Positions 10,904 through 21,948 of a stretch of DNA of 64,000 nt are shown in pieces (position 1 is the stretch's first letter; every line of letters starts with the position of its first letter). The notes beneath the pieces were generated by a model, which worked only from the letters and a program-made list of their open reading frames with translations, made no database searches and was not told the DNA's origin. This DNA comes from Lysobacter auxotrophicus (GTDB lineage: Bacteria; Pseudomonadota; Gammaproteobacteria; Xanthomonadales; Xanthomonadaceae). The stretch is taken from contig NZ_AP027041.1 of NCBI RefSeq assembly GCF_027924565.1, forward strand, positions 1,674,001 through 1,738,000. Direction: 5' to 3'. Made by a program: the position numbers and the translations under genes.

Positions 10904-11962
10904 TCATCCCTCATCCCGCCAGCGCCTCAGGCGGATCGCACCGAAGATCATCACCGCACCGGCCAGCGCACCCACCCACAGCTGCGGCGTGGCGAGGACC
11001 GAGTACATCGTGCGCAGGCTCAGCAGCGAGTGCACCGCCTGCGGGCCGTCGAAGTTCACATCGGCGGTCTGCGCCGCATTGAACCAGGAACCCGGGGCCA
11101 CGCTCAGCAGGCTGCGGGCGACGACGTTCTTCCAGAACCAGCCGGTTTCCAGTTCGAACAGGTGCATCAGGTCGAACCAGCTGACGAAGATGCCGGCGAA
11201 GACCGGGATCATGATCGCCCACAGGAACGGCTTGCTCTTGGCCCAGGCGGAGCAGAGCATCAGCCAGCCCACCGTCGGCAGCGCCCACAGTGCGTACACC
11301 GGGATCGAGGCGATCAGGTGCAGGCTCACCTTCAGCGGACTCGCCGGGCCCCACAGCATCGTGACCGGGTTGCCGCCGTGCAGCAGCACCGCGAAGCTGT
11401 AAACGACCATCGAACCGAACACCGTCGCGATGGCGGCGAGGGCGGCGATGGCCGGCGCCATCAGCGTGGCGCTGGCGACCTTCGACAGGACCGTGTCGCG
11501 GTCGGAAATCGGCAGCGATTTCCAGAACAGCACGCTGCGGTCGCGGCGATCGTCGTACAGGCTGCCCAGGCAGTAAAAGAACACCACGAAGGCCAGCACG
11601 ATGAAGGGCCAGCTCGCCGCCATGTACAGGCTGGCGTCGATCACGCCGCCGAACTCGTGCAGCTCGCTCGGGCTCATCTTCGCGGTGAGCTGCGACAGGT
11701 CCAGTCCGTTGACCTGGAAGCTGCCGCCTTCGACGTTGATCGTCGCGCGGTCCGGCACCTTGCGCAGCAGCACTTCGCCCGCGCCGATGCCCATCAGCGT
11801 CAGCACCAGCAGGATGCCGCCGGCCACCAGCGGCGCCCACAGGAAGCCGCCCTTGTGCTCCCAGAACTCGCGGCGCATCAGCATCTTGAACGTGTGCGTG
11901 GGATGCGTCGTCGCGACCGCGGCGGAGCGGGGAAGCTCGTGGGATTGGTTGATCGCGTTCAT
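10904..11962 (-). CDS. ABC transporter permease (ABC-2-like)
   Basis: 352 residues. Hydrophobic segments include GGFLWAPLVAGGILLVLTLM, then a ~70-residue soluble loop, WPFIVLAFVVFFYCLGSLYD, a pair near residues 165-200, IPVYALWALPTVGWLMLCSA, LWAIMIPVFAGIFVSWF, and a C-terminal segment before the basic tail RLRRWRDEG. The SLYDDRRDRSVLFWKSLPIS loop is typical of ABC-2-type permeases. Its ATG overlaps the stop of the ATPase gene (ATGA, 11959-11962). Together they form a two-component ABC system under a GntR regulator. Substrate unknown; peptide antibiotic or envelope-stress export is suggested by analogy with Ytr/Bce-like systems. Confidence 0.85.
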   Translation of the reverse strand: MNAINQSHELPRSAAVATTHPTHTFKMLMRREFWEHKGGFLWAPLVAGGILLVLTLMGIGAGEVLLRKVPDRATINVEGGSFQVNGLDLSQLTAKMSPSELHEFGGVIDASLYMAASWPFIVLAFVVFFYCLGSLYDDRRDRSVLFWKSLPISDRDTVLSKVASATLMAPAIAALAAIATVFGSMVVYSFAVLLHGGNPVTMLWGPASPLKVSLHLIASIPVYALWALPTVGWLMLCSAWAKSKPFLWAIMIPVFAGIFVSWFDLMHLFELETGWFWKNVVARSLLSVAPGSWFNAAQTADVNFDGPQAVHSLLSLRTMYSVLATPQLWVGALAGAVMIFGAIRLRRWRDEG

Positions 11963-12849
11963 GCGTAGGTCCCCTTCATCGTGGCGACGAACAGATCGGC
12001 CAGGCCCGGCGTGCGGGTTTCGCCCAGTCCGGCGAGCTGCGCGCGCGGTACGCCGTCGAAGAGCATCACCGTCTTGCCGAAGGGCAGGGCGCGCTCGTCG
12101 ATCGGGCGCAGTGCGCGGGCATCGTTCGTGCGTTCGCCGTTGACCATCACTTCGGTGAAGCGCTCGCCGAGCGTTTCCATGTCGTTGTTGAGCACGACCT
12201 TGCCGTCGCGGATGAACATCACGTCGGTGAGGATGTGCTCGATTTCCTCGACCTGGTGCGTGGTCACCAGGATGGTCTTCTCCTCGTCGAAGTAGTCCTC
12301 CAGCAGGCGCTGGTAGAACTGCTTGCGGTAGAGGATGTCCAGGCCGAGCGTGGGTTCGTCGAGCACCAGCAGGCGTGCGTCGATGGCCATCACCAGCGCC
12401 AGGTGCAGCTGCACGATCATGCCCTTGGACAGCTCGCGCACGCGCATCTGCGGCTTGAGCTGGGTGTGGGCGAGGAAGCGTTCGCACTTGGCGCGGTCGA
12501 AGCGCGGGTGCACGCCGGCGACGAAGTCGATGGCTTCCTTCACGCGGATCCAGCGCGGCAGCACCGCGACGTCGGCGATGAAGCACACATCGCGCATGAG
12601 TTCGTCGCGTTCGGTACGCGGATCGCGACCCAGCACGCGCAGCTCGCCCTCGAACGGGATCAGTCCGAGGATCGCCTTGAGCGCCGTGGTCTTGCCGGCG
12701 CCGTTGGGGCCGATCAGGCCGACGATGCGGCCGGCGGGGATCTCGAACGCGGTGTCGTCCAGCGCGAGCTTGTTCTTGTAGGCCTTGCGCAGGCCGCGGG
12801 CGCTTACGACCGGCGCGGCTGCGGAGACGAGGGAAGCGGAGGCGTTCAT
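11959..12849 (-). CDS. ABC transporter ATP-binding protein
   Basis: 296 residues. Walker A is GPNGAGKTT, the signature-like motif is LSKGMIVQLHLALVMA, and Walker B is LLVLDEPTLGLD followed by the switch His in ILVTTHQVEE. The signature serine is followed by Lys-Gly-Met rather than the usual Gly-Gly-Gln, a variation common in YtrB-like ATPases. The C-terminal ~70 residues, after the nucleotide-binding domain, contain MVNGERTNDARALRPIDERA, a regulatory extension also usual in that group. The ATG at 12849 overlaps the stop of the regulator gene, and its own stop overlaps the permease start. Confidence 0.92.
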   Translation of the reverse strand: MNASASLVSAAAPVVSARGLRKAYKNKLALDDTAFEIPAGRIVGLIGPNGAGKTTALKAILGLIPFEGELRVLGRDPRTERDELMRDVCFIADVAVLPRWIRVKEAIDFVAGVHPRFDRAKCERFLAHTQLKPQMRVRELSKGMIVQLHLALVMAIDARLLVLDEPTLGLDILYRKQFYQRLLEDYFDEEKTILVTTHQVEEIEHILTDVMFIRDGKVVLNNDMETLGERFTEVMVNGERTNDARALRPIDERALPFGKTVMLFDGVPRAQLAGLGETRTPGLADLFVATMKGTYA

Positions 12850-13214
12850 GGCGAGCCTGCCTTGGCCGGGGTGAGCAGGTCTTCGGCGGTGAGGCCCAGC
12901 CGCAGGATGCGTTCGAGCACCAGCGGCCACTCCTCGCGCAGGAAGCGTTCGCGTTCGTTGAACAGCAGTTTCTTTGCCGCCTCTTCGGTCACGTACATGC
13001 CAAGACCCCTGCGTTTCTCGACGAGAGCCTCGTCCGCCAGTTCCTGATAGGCGCGCGAGACGGTGATGGGATTGAGCTGGTATTCGGCGGCCACCTGGCG
13101 CACGGAGGGGAGGGCGTCCCCCGGCTTCAGGATTCCGTCGAGCATCATCGCGATGACGCGATCCTTCAGCTGGCGATAGATCGGAGCGCCGTCGCTCCAT
13201 TGGATTGCGGTCAT
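12846..13214 (-). CDS. GntR-family (YtrA subfamily) transcriptional regulator
   Basis: 122 residues: an N-terminal winged helix (APIYRQLKDRVIAMMLDGIL, then LPSVRQVAAEYQLNPITVSR, the recognition helix) and only a short C-terminal helical tail. The small size with no large effector domain is the YtrA subfamily hallmark. YtrA regulators usually repress their own ABC-transporter operon and are released by cell-wall-active compounds. The gene starts 3 bases after the secreted-protein gene and its stop overlaps the ATPase start. The inverted repeat at 13653-13676 in front of the operon is the likely operator. Confidence 0.9.
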   Translation of the reverse strand: MTAIQWSDGAPIYRQLKDRVIAMMLDGILKPGDALPSVRQVAAEYQLNPITVSRAYQELADEALVEKRRGLGMYVTEEAAKKLLFNERERFLREEWPLVLERILRLGLTAEDLLTPAKAGSP

Positions 13215-13217
13215 GGT

Positions 13218-13625
13218 TCAGCCCCGCGGTGCGAATGAGAAATAAGGCATGACTAGGGTTTGCCGGCGATGCCGGGCGGCGGTCCGTGCCTTGTGTTCGG
13301 TGTCGCGGTCGGTCTCGCCGGCGGTCTTCACCGCTTGGGCCAGCGCCGTGGCGGTGGCGATTTCCGCCGCCAGCGTCGCGGCATCGGCCAGGGTGTCGAC
13401 GCGCTCGGCGCGGCGTTCGATGCTGCGGGTCAGCGCGTCGAGCTGTTCCTGCTGGCTGCGCGAGGCGTCGGCCGGGACGAAGGTGGCATCCAGCGGCCCC
13501 AGCTGAACGGCCATGCGTTCGGCGTGGGCTTTCTGGGCGGCGGGCATCGCCATCGCCAGGCACAGTGCCAGGGTGGAGGCGGAAGCCAGCAGAGCCGTGA
13601 GCGAGTTCTGGAACCTGCGGTTCAT
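13218..13625 (-). CDS. Small secreted protein of unknown function, first gene of the GntR-ABC operon
   Basis: 135 residues. The N-terminus MNRRFQNSLTALLASASTLA continues into a hydrophobic stretch ending AQKAHA, which looks like a signal peptide or a single membrane anchor. The middle is a heptad-like helix (QEQLDALTRSIERRAERVDT and onward) rich in Ala, probably a coiled coil. No family is recognised. The position, first in the operon and 3 bases before the GntR gene, suggests an accessory role for the ABC system, perhaps as an extracytoplasmic partner. That role is inference from context only. Confidence 0.7.
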   Translation of the reverse strand: MNRRFQNSLTALLASASTLALCLAMAMPAAQKAHAERMAVQLGPLDATFVPADASRSQQEQLDALTRSIERRAERVDTLADAATLAAEIATATALAQAVKTAGETDRDTEHKARTAARHRRQTLVMPYFSFAPRG

Positions 13626-13652
13626 GGTGAACGTCCTGCTCGTTAGTAGACC

Positions 13653-13693
13653 GGTGTTGTAGGCAACTATAACACCGAAATACGGCAGGTCAA
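13653..13693 (-). promoter_or_regulatory. Sigma-70 promoter overlapped by an inverted repeat, probable GntR operator
   Basis: On the minus strand TTGACC (13688-13693), a 16-base spacer and TATAGT (13666-13671) form a good promoter about 40 bases before the first gene of the GntR-ABC operon. The 24-base imperfect palindrome at 13653-13676 (outer arms GGTGTT and AACACC, 9 of 12 pairs matching) covers the -10 box. Repression by the operon's own regulator is the natural reading. Confidence 0.7.
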
Positions 13694-14018
13694 CCGGCTG
13701 CCAGCCAACTGATGGCATAGCCGACGGACGGCGCCGGACAGGCTGTTCAGGCAAGGGGTGTCGCCCAGCATCCGCCCCGGGCGCCCGGGCTGTCTTTGCG
13801 ATGCCTGTCGGCTGGTGCACCGGCGTGCACACGCGTCGGCCTCGCATGCGCACACCGCTTCACGGGGCGCATGCGCGCATCGCGTGTACAGACGGTTGGC
13901 GATTGCCGCGACGCGTCGGTGCCGCGACAATGCATGGCTTGCACGCGCCCATCTGCTGCGGCGTTCGCAAGGCGCCGGCACATGCCGGACGACAAAACCC
14001 ATACGGAGTAGGTTCCCG
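13694..14018. other. Gene-free spacer between the divergent GntR-ABC operon and the FKBP gene
   Basis: The full gap is 13626-14018. Apart from the promoter/operator at its left end, I see GC-rich sequence with several GCATGC- and CGCGT-containing near-palindromes (TGCACACGCG near 13826, CGCGTGTACA near 13881), but no convincing gene or RNA structure. Confidence 0.5.
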
Positions 14019-14954
14019 ATGAAGGCATTGATGCGCGGCGCCGCCGTGTTGCTTACCACTGCGGCCACGCTGATCGGCGGGGCGGCCTCTGCTCAGGAAA
14101 AGAACGTGCTGACGACCGAACGCGAAAAGACCAGCAACATGGTGGGCACGGACATCGCCCAGTCCATCACGCCGCTGTCGCCCGACATCGACCTGGCCGC
14201 GTTCCAGCGCGCCATCCAGAACGCCTTCGACGGCGGCAAGCCGCTGATCACCGAAACCGAAGCGCAGACCGTCGGCCCCGCGCTGATGCAGCGCATCGCC
14301 GTGCGCACCGGTCAGGCGCCGGCCGGCACCAAGGCGCCGGACGTGCCGAAGGACAAGGTCGCCTATCTCGTCGGCGCCGACGTCGGTCGTTCGCTCGCGC
14401 CGATCAAGGACGAACTCGAATTGCCGGTCGTCATCCAGGCCATCCGCACCTCCTTCGACAAGGGCCAGCCGCTGCTGAGCGAAACCGAGCTGGGTGCGAT
14501 CCGCCAGTCGTTCCAGCAGAAGGTCCAGGCCAAGATGCAGGCGCAGGCCGCGCAGCTGGGCGACAAGAACAAGGCCGAGGGCGCGAAGTTCCTCGCCGAG
14601 AACAAGACGCAGAAGGGCGTGATCACCACCGGTTCGGGCCTGCAGTACATGGTGCTGCGCCAGGGCTCGGGCCCGCGTCCGGCCGCGACCGACCGCGTGC
14701 GCGTCAACTACGAGGGCAAGCTGCTCGACGGCACCGTGTTCGACAGCTCCTATGCGCGCAACCAGCCGGCGGAATTCGCCCTCAACCAGGTTATCGCGGG
14801 CTGGACCGAAGGCGTCGGCATGATGCCGGTGGGCAGCAAGTTCCGTTTCTGGATCCCGGGCGATCTCGCCTACGGCGCCAACGGTACGCCGGGCGGCCCG
14901 ATCGGCCCGAACGCCACGCTGGTGTTCGACGTCGAACTGATGGGCATCCTGTAA
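14019..14954 (+). CDS. Periplasmic FKBP-type peptidyl-prolyl isomerase with duplicated N-terminal domain
   Basis: 311 residues. The signal peptide ends GGAASA before QEKN. Two successive copies of the FkpA/Mip-type N-terminal dimerisation segment are visible: [20 protein letters not shown] (about 45-85) and [20 protein letters not shown] (about 117-160). A helical linker and the FKBP catalytic domain follow ([62 protein letters not shown]). It should catalyse prolyl isomerisation and chaperone folding in the periplasm. The start at 14019 sits 12 bases after GGAG. Standard family members have one N-terminal segment (about 230-270 residues), so this one is longer. A paralogue follows immediately. 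Confidence 0.9.
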   Translation: MKALMRGAAVLLTTAATLIGGAASAQEKNVLTTEREKTSNMVGTDIAQSITPLSPDIDLAAFQRAIQNAFDGGKPLITETEAQTVGPALMQRIAVRTGQAPAGTKAPDVPKDKVAYLVGADVGRSLAPIKDELELPVVIQAIRTSFDKGQPLLSETELGAIRQSFQQKVQAKMQAQAAQLGDKNKAEGAKFLAENKTQKGVITTGSGLQYMVLRQGSGPRPAATDRVRVNYEGKLLDGTVFDSSYARNQPAEFALNQVIAGWTEGVGMMPVGSKFRFWIPGDLAYGANGTPGGPIGPNATLVFDVELMGIL

Positions 14955-15128
14955 GAAGCGTTCCAGTGCGCGCGTGAGCAACGCGCGCGCATGAAAGCGT
15001 GCGTCGATCGACAGGCGTGCCGCGCGGTGCGTGGTACGCCTGACGTTCAGTTCGCCGCTGGCAGTTTGTCAGGCCGCAAACGCCGGGGCGGATCCGTCAC
15101 GGCGATCCTTCCTTCCTGGAGTCCCCCG

Positions 15129-15917
15129 ATGAAGTTCACTTCGCGCCACACCGGCCTTGCCCTGGCCGTCGCTTCGCTCGCCGCACTGACGGCCGCCTGC
15201 AACAAGCCGGCCGACAACGCCGAGGCCAAGAAGGAAACCGCCACCGCCGAAGCCGGGAAGGATGGCGCGACGGCGATCGCGGGCCTGGCGACGGAGAAGG
15301 AACAGGTCAGCTACATGATCGGCATGGACATGGCGCGCTCGCTCGAGCCGGTGAAGGGCGAGATCGACCTGGACACGCTGCACAAGGCGCTCAAGACCTC
15401 GCTGGAAGGCGGCAAGCCGCTGCTGGACGAGAAGCAGGCCGCGCAGATCCGCGAGTCGTTCGGCCAGAAGGTCCGCGCGCAGCAGATCGCCAAGCTGGAG
15501 GCCGACGCGAAGAACAACGCCGAGGCCGGCGCCAAGTTCCTCGCCGAAAACGCGAACAAGCCCGGCGTGACGACCACCGCCTCGGGCCTGCAGTACCAGG
15601 TGCTCACCGAAGGCAAGGGCCCGAAGCCGCAGGCCTCCGACGTCGTGAGCGCGCACTACAAGGGCACGCTGCTCGACGGCAAGACCTTCGACAGCTCATA
15701 CGATCGCGGCGAACCGGCGACGTTCGTGCTCGCGCAGATGGTGCCGGGCTGGCAGGAAGGCCTGACGCTGATGCCGGTGGGCAGCAAGTTCCGCTTCTGG
15801 ATCCCGAGCAAGCTCGCGTACGGCGAGCAGGGCGCAGGTCCGATCGGTCCGAACCAGACGCTCGTGTTCGAAGTGGAGCTGCTCGACATCGTGAAGCCGG
15901 GGCAGGCCAAGCGCTAA
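15129..15917 (+). CDS. FKBP-type peptidyl-prolyl isomerase, lipoprotein (Mip-like)
   Basis: 262 residues. The N-terminal signal ends in a lipobox, LTAAC, with the lipidated Cys at residue 24, so this paralogue is membrane-anchored. One dimerisation segment (YMIGMDMARSLEPVKGEIDL) is followed by a long helix and the FKBP domain ([55 protein letters not shown]). The ATG at 15129 has GGAG at 15118-15121. It is 174 bases downstream of the soluble FKBP and clearly arose from the same ancestor. Mip-like proteins assist envelope protein folding and, in pathogens, infectivity; that role is not shown here. Confidence 0.9.
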   Translation: MKFTSRHTGLALAVASLAALTAACNKPADNAEAKKETATAEAGKDGATAIAGLATEKEQVSYMIGMDMARSLEPVKGEIDLDTLHKALKTSLEGGKPLLDEKQAAQIRESFGQKVRAQQIAKLEADAKNNAEAGAKFLAENANKPGVTTTASGLQYQVLTEGKGPKPQASDVVSAHYKGTLLDGKTFDSSYDRGEPATFVLAQMVPGWQEGLTLMPVGSKFRFWIPSKLAYGEQGAGPIGPNQTLVFEVELLDIVKPGQAKR

Positions 15918-15999
15918 CGGGTGAAGACGACCGGAAGCGAGCAGGCTCTTCACTCGCGACTGGTTACCGTGCACCCCTCGTCACGCTCGGAGCAACTGC

Positions 16000-17340
16000 A
16001 TGCGCGTCACCATCTTCGGAACGGGCTACGTCGGCCTGGTCACCGGAACCTGTCTGGCGGATGTCGGCCATGACGTGGTCTGCGTCGATATCGACCAGGC
16101 CAAGGTCGAAGGCCTCAACCGCGGTGTGATCCCGATCTACGAGCCCGGCCTGGAGCCGATGGTGAAGGCCAACCACGCCGCGGGCCGGCTGACCTTCACC
16201 ACCGATGCGGCAGCGGCCATCGCGCACGGCGATGTCATCTTCATCGCCGTGGGCACGCCGCCGGACGAGGACGGCAGCGCCGACCTCAAATACGTGCTGG
16301 CCGTGGCGCGCACGATCGGCAAGCACCTCGAACGCCCCGCGGTGGTGGTGAACAAGTCCACCGTGCCGGTCGGCACCGCCGACAAGGTGCGTGCGGCCAT
16401 CGCCGAGGAACTGGGCAAGCGCGGCGCCGAAATCTCGTTCGAAGTCGCATCGAACCCGGAATTCCTGAAGGAAGGCGATGCGGTCAACGACTGCATGCGC
16501 CCGGACCGCATCGTCATCGGTTCCTCCAGCGCGGTCGCGGTCGATCGCCTGAAGCGCCTGTACGCGCCGTTCAACCGCAACCACGAGCGCATCGTCGTGA
16601 TGGACGTGCGTTCGGCCGAGCTGACCAAGTACGCGGCCAACGCGATGCTGGCGACGAAGATCAGCTTCATGAACGAGATCGCCAACATCGCCGAGCGCGT
16701 GGGCGCGGACGTGGAGATGGTGCGGCAGGGCATCGGTTCGGACCCGCGCATCGGCTGGCACTTCATCTATCCCGGCGCCGGCTACGGCGGCTCGTGTTTC
16801 CCGAAGGACGTGCAGGCGCTGCATCGCACCGCGCAGCAGCACGGTTATACCGCCCAGCTGCTCGGCGCCGTCGAAGGCGTCAACGAACAGCAGAAGGGCC
16901 ACCTGTTCGAGCTGATCCAGCGCCACTACGACGGGAACATCCAGGGCAAGACGTTCGCCGTGTGGGGCCTCGCGTTCAAGCCGAACACCGACGACATGCG
17001 CGAAGCATCGAGCCGTCGCCTGCTGCAGCAACTGTGGGAGGCCGGCGCCAAGGTGCGCGCGTACGACCCGGAAGCGAGCGAGGAAGCGCACCGCATCTTC
17101 GGCGATCGCGACGACCTGGCGTTGTGCGATTCCGCGCGCGCCGCACTGGCCGGCGCCGACGCACTGGTGGTCGTCACCGAATGGAAGCAGTTCCGTAGTC
17201 CGGATTTCGGTCGCCTGAAGCAATCGGTGGGCGATGCGGTGATCTTCGACGGTCGCAACCTGTACCACCCGGACGAGGTCGAATCGGCCGGGCTGGCGTA
17301 CTACGGCATCGGGCGCGGGCGCTCGATCCAGACGCACTGA
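16000..17340 (+). CDS. ugd: UDP-glucose 6-dehydrogenase
   Basis: 446 residues. It oxidises UDP-glucose to UDP-glucuronate with two NAD+, a precursor for exopolysaccharide and lipid A modification. The N-terminal Rossmann motif is [34 protein letters not shown] and [15 protein letters not shown] are family blocks, and the catalytic Cys is residue 266 in GGSCFPKD. The C-terminal domain has [15 protein letters not shown]. The stop is followed after one base by the slyX ATG, so the two are probably co-transcribed. Confidence 0.96.
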   Translation: MRVTIFGTGYVGLVTGTCLADVGHDVVCVDIDQAKVEGLNRGVIPIYEPGLEPMVKANHAAGRLTFTTDAAAAIAHGDVIFIAVGTPPDEDGSADLKYVLAVARTIGKHLERPAVVVNKSTVPVGTADKVRAAIAEELGKRGAEISFEVASNPEFLKEGDAVNDCMRPDRIVIGSSSAVAVDRLKRLYAPFNRNHERIVVMDVRSAELTKYAANAMLATKISFMNEIANIAERVGADVEMVRQGIGSDPRIGWHFIYPGAGYGGSCFPKDVQALHRTAQQHGYTAQLLGAVEGVNEQQKGHLFELIQRHYDGNIQGKTFAVWGLAFKPNTDDMREASSRRLLQQLWEAGAKVRAYDPEASEEAHRIFGDRDDLALCDSARAALAGADALVVVTEWKQFRSPDFGRLKQSVGDAVIFDGRNLYHPDEVESAGLAYYGIGRGRSIQTH

Positions 17341-17341
17341 C

Positions 17342-17581
17342 ATGACGGCAGGACACGACGAGCTCGAGCAGCGCCTGGTCGATCTGGAAACGCGGCTCGC
17401 GTTCCAGGAGCAGGCGCTGTCCGAACTGAGCGATGCACTCGCCGCCTCGCGCGGCGAGGAAGCGCGCAACGCGCTGGCGATGCATCGCGTGCTGGAGGAA
17501 CTGCGCCAGATGCGGGCCGCGCTCGCGTCCAACCCGTTCTCGGCGGACCCTTCGCAGGAACCGCCGCCGCCGCATTACTGA
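17342..17581 (+). CDS. slyX: SlyX family protein
   Basis: 79 residues. The protein is almost entirely a coiled coil (ELEQRLVDLETRLAFQEQAL, then SELSDALAASRGEE) with a Pro-rich tail ending PPPPHY, the hallmark end of SlyX. The function of SlyX is unknown; it was originally linked to sensitivity to lysis by phage phiX174. It begins one base after the ugd stop. Confidence 0.88.
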   Translation: MTAGHDELEQRLVDLETRLAFQEQALSELSDALAASRGEEARNALAMHRVLEELRQMRAALASNPFSADPSQEPPPPHY

Positions 17582-17677
17582 AGACCATGCCCGGCGCGCG
17601 GCCGATGGCCCGCGCGCTGCGGCCCCGTGCTGCCTATACTTCGGGCCGGCAGTCCTCTTTCCCCTCGCAGCAGCATC

Positions 17678-18370
17678 ATGAGCAACAGCCTCCGCGACCA
17701 GTTGATGGGCCTGGGCTTCAAGCCCGCGCCCAAGCCCGAACGCCCTGCGCAGAGCAAGGGCCCGCAAAACAAGGGCCCGCACGCCAGGGGCGGCAAGCCG
17801 GATCACCGTGCGGGCGGAAAGCCGCACGGCGCACAGGCGCACGGCGCGAAGCCCCAGGGCGAGAAGCCGCAGGGCCGCCCGGACGGACGCAAGCCCGATG
17901 CGCGCAAGCCCGGCCAGCGACATGGCGGCAGGCCGCAGAGCCGCGAGGACATCGATCTGGCGAAGGCGTACGCCATCCGCGCCCAGCGCGAGAAGGACGA
18001 GCGCATCGCCGCCGAGGCCGCCAAGCAGGAAGAGGCGCGCAAGCGCCGTGAGGCGCGCGCGAAGCTGGCCGAACTGGTCAAGGACAAGGCGCTGAACGAC
18101 GCCGCGGCCGAGATCGCGCGCCATTTTCCGTACGGCGGCAAGATCAAGCGCATTTACGTCAACGAGGCGCAGCTCAAACAGCTCAACGCCGGCGAACTCG
18201 GCGTGCTGCAGATGGACGGCCGCTACCTGCTGGTCACCGCCGAACTGCTCGCGCAGGCCGAAGCGATCTTCGCGCCCGCCGTCGCCCTGAAGGTCGATCC
18301 GAACGCCCCCGCCGCGGAAGACCCCTACGCCGATCCGCAATACCAGGTGCCCGACGACCTGGTGTGGTGA
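17678..18370 (+). CDS. DUF2058 (YaiL-type) basic protein
   Basis: 230 residues. It starts MSNSLRDQLMGLGFKPAPKP, the conserved N-terminus of this family. Next comes a ~75-residue low-complexity Gly/Lys/Pro/His region (GGKPDHRAGGKPHG and similar), then a charged helix (EDIDLAKAYAIRAQREKDER) and a conserved C-terminal domain (FPYGGKIKRIYVNEAQLKQL and DGRYLLVTAE). Family members are annotated as nucleoprotein/polynucleotide-associated enzymes, but no activity is established. A TATACT box at 17635-17640 lies about 40 bases before the ATG and may be its own promoter. The gene ends 18 bases before a convergent gene. Confidence 0.85.
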   Translation: MSNSLRDQLMGLGFKPAPKPERPAQSKGPQNKGPHARGGKPDHRAGGKPHGAQAHGAKPQGEKPQGRPDGRKPDARKPGQRHGGRPQSREDIDLAKAYAIRAQREKDERIAAEAAKQEEARKRREARAKLAELVKDKALNDAAAEIARHFPYGGKIKRIYVNEAQLKQLNAGELGVLQMDGRYLLVTAELLAQAEAIFAPAVALKVDPNAPAAEDPYADPQYQVPDDLVW

Positions 18371-18388
18371 TCCGTCGAACCGGCGTTC

Positions 18389-19117
18389 CTATTCCGACGT
18401 AAACGAGCGCAGCCACTGGCTCGATTCGTGGCCCGCTTCGCGCAGCGTCGAGATGCCGAGGTCGCGGATGAGGCGGTGCGTTGCATGCGGCACGGGCGAC
18501 TCGTCGAGATCGTGCGGTGCGATGTTCTTGCCCAGCACGCCGGGCAGGAACTCGATGCCGGCCGCGGCGTAGCAGTGCTGGACCATCGCCGAGCAATACA
18601 GCGCGCCTTCCTTCGCCAGCAGGTTCTCGCGACGGCGCAGGCGACGGCTGTGCATTGCCAGCAACGTGCCCATCAATTCGCTCAGGGAATAGCTCACCAG
18701 CCCGGACAGCAGGTCCAGGCCCGCGCGCTGCACCTGCAGCACCTGCGCATCCGTCAGGCCGAAATCGAGGATCGCGAGGTTCGGAAAGGCCTCGTCGTCG
18801 AAATAGCGATCGACGCGGTTTTCCTGCACGCCGAGGCGGATCTGGCGGTAACGCAGGTCGAGGTCGGACTCGATCACCCACCAGTGCCCATCCACGCGCC
18901 GCTCGCTGAAGACGAACGCGTGCGACCACAGGCTGCGGTGACCGTCGGACGTCAGCGGCGCCTGCGCCTTGCGAATGAGTTTGGTCATCCAGTCGCGGCC
19001 GCCGACCAGGCCGATGCAGCCCGGCGCGGCGTACTTGTGGATGAAGGCGGCGTTGCCGGTGGCCGGCACGATCGGATGCGGCGAGGCGGCGATTTCGAGG
19101 TTCATCGAAGCGTCCAT
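18389..19117 (-). CDS. Probable circularly permuted papain-like (YiiX/NlpC-P60-type) protein
   Basis: 242 residues, no signal peptide. I do not recognise a named family with certainty. The order of features fits a permuted papain/LRAT-like fold: a loop GCIGLVGGRDWMTKLIRKAQ, then WSHAFVFSERR with the candidate catalytic His, a central region, and YCSAMVQHCYAAAGIEF with the candidate nucleophile Cys placed after the His. Such proteins act as amidases or acyl-hydrolases on peptidoglycan or lipids. The start at 19117 has AGG seven bases upstream; a second ATG at 19105 is possible. It lies downstream of metH on the same strand after a 76-base gap. The enzyme class is inferred from motif order only. 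Confidence 0.65.
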   Translation of the reverse strand: MDASMNLEIAASPHPIVPATGNAAFIHKYAAPGCIGLVGGRDWMTKLIRKAQAPLTSDGHRSLWSHAFVFSERRVDGHWWVIESDLDLRYRQIRLGVQENRVDRYFDDEAFPNLAILDFGLTDAQVLQVQRAGLDLLSGLVSYSLSELMGTLLAMHSRRLRRRENLLAKEGALYCSAMVQHCYAAAGIEFLPGVLGKNIAPHDLDESPVPHATHRLIRDLGISTLREAGHESSQWLRSFTSE

Positions 19118-19193
19118 TGCAAACCTGCCGATCGAAGCACAAGCGCCCGACGATGCCCCCGCGAACCCGTCGCATCGACGCGCGCGAGAGCGA

Positions 19194-21884
<2,691 letters not shown>

Positions 21885-21948
21885 TGCGGTCACGGAATCC
21901 GTTCGCGAGGGCGCGGAAAGTCGGGTGTTCGGTTCGATGCGGCGGACG

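Noticed and set aside
10492-10914. A 140-codon minus-strand frame across the repeat region
   Set aside because: Its sequence is the translation of the two family D repeats plus part of the esterase gene in another frame; it has no start signal of its own.
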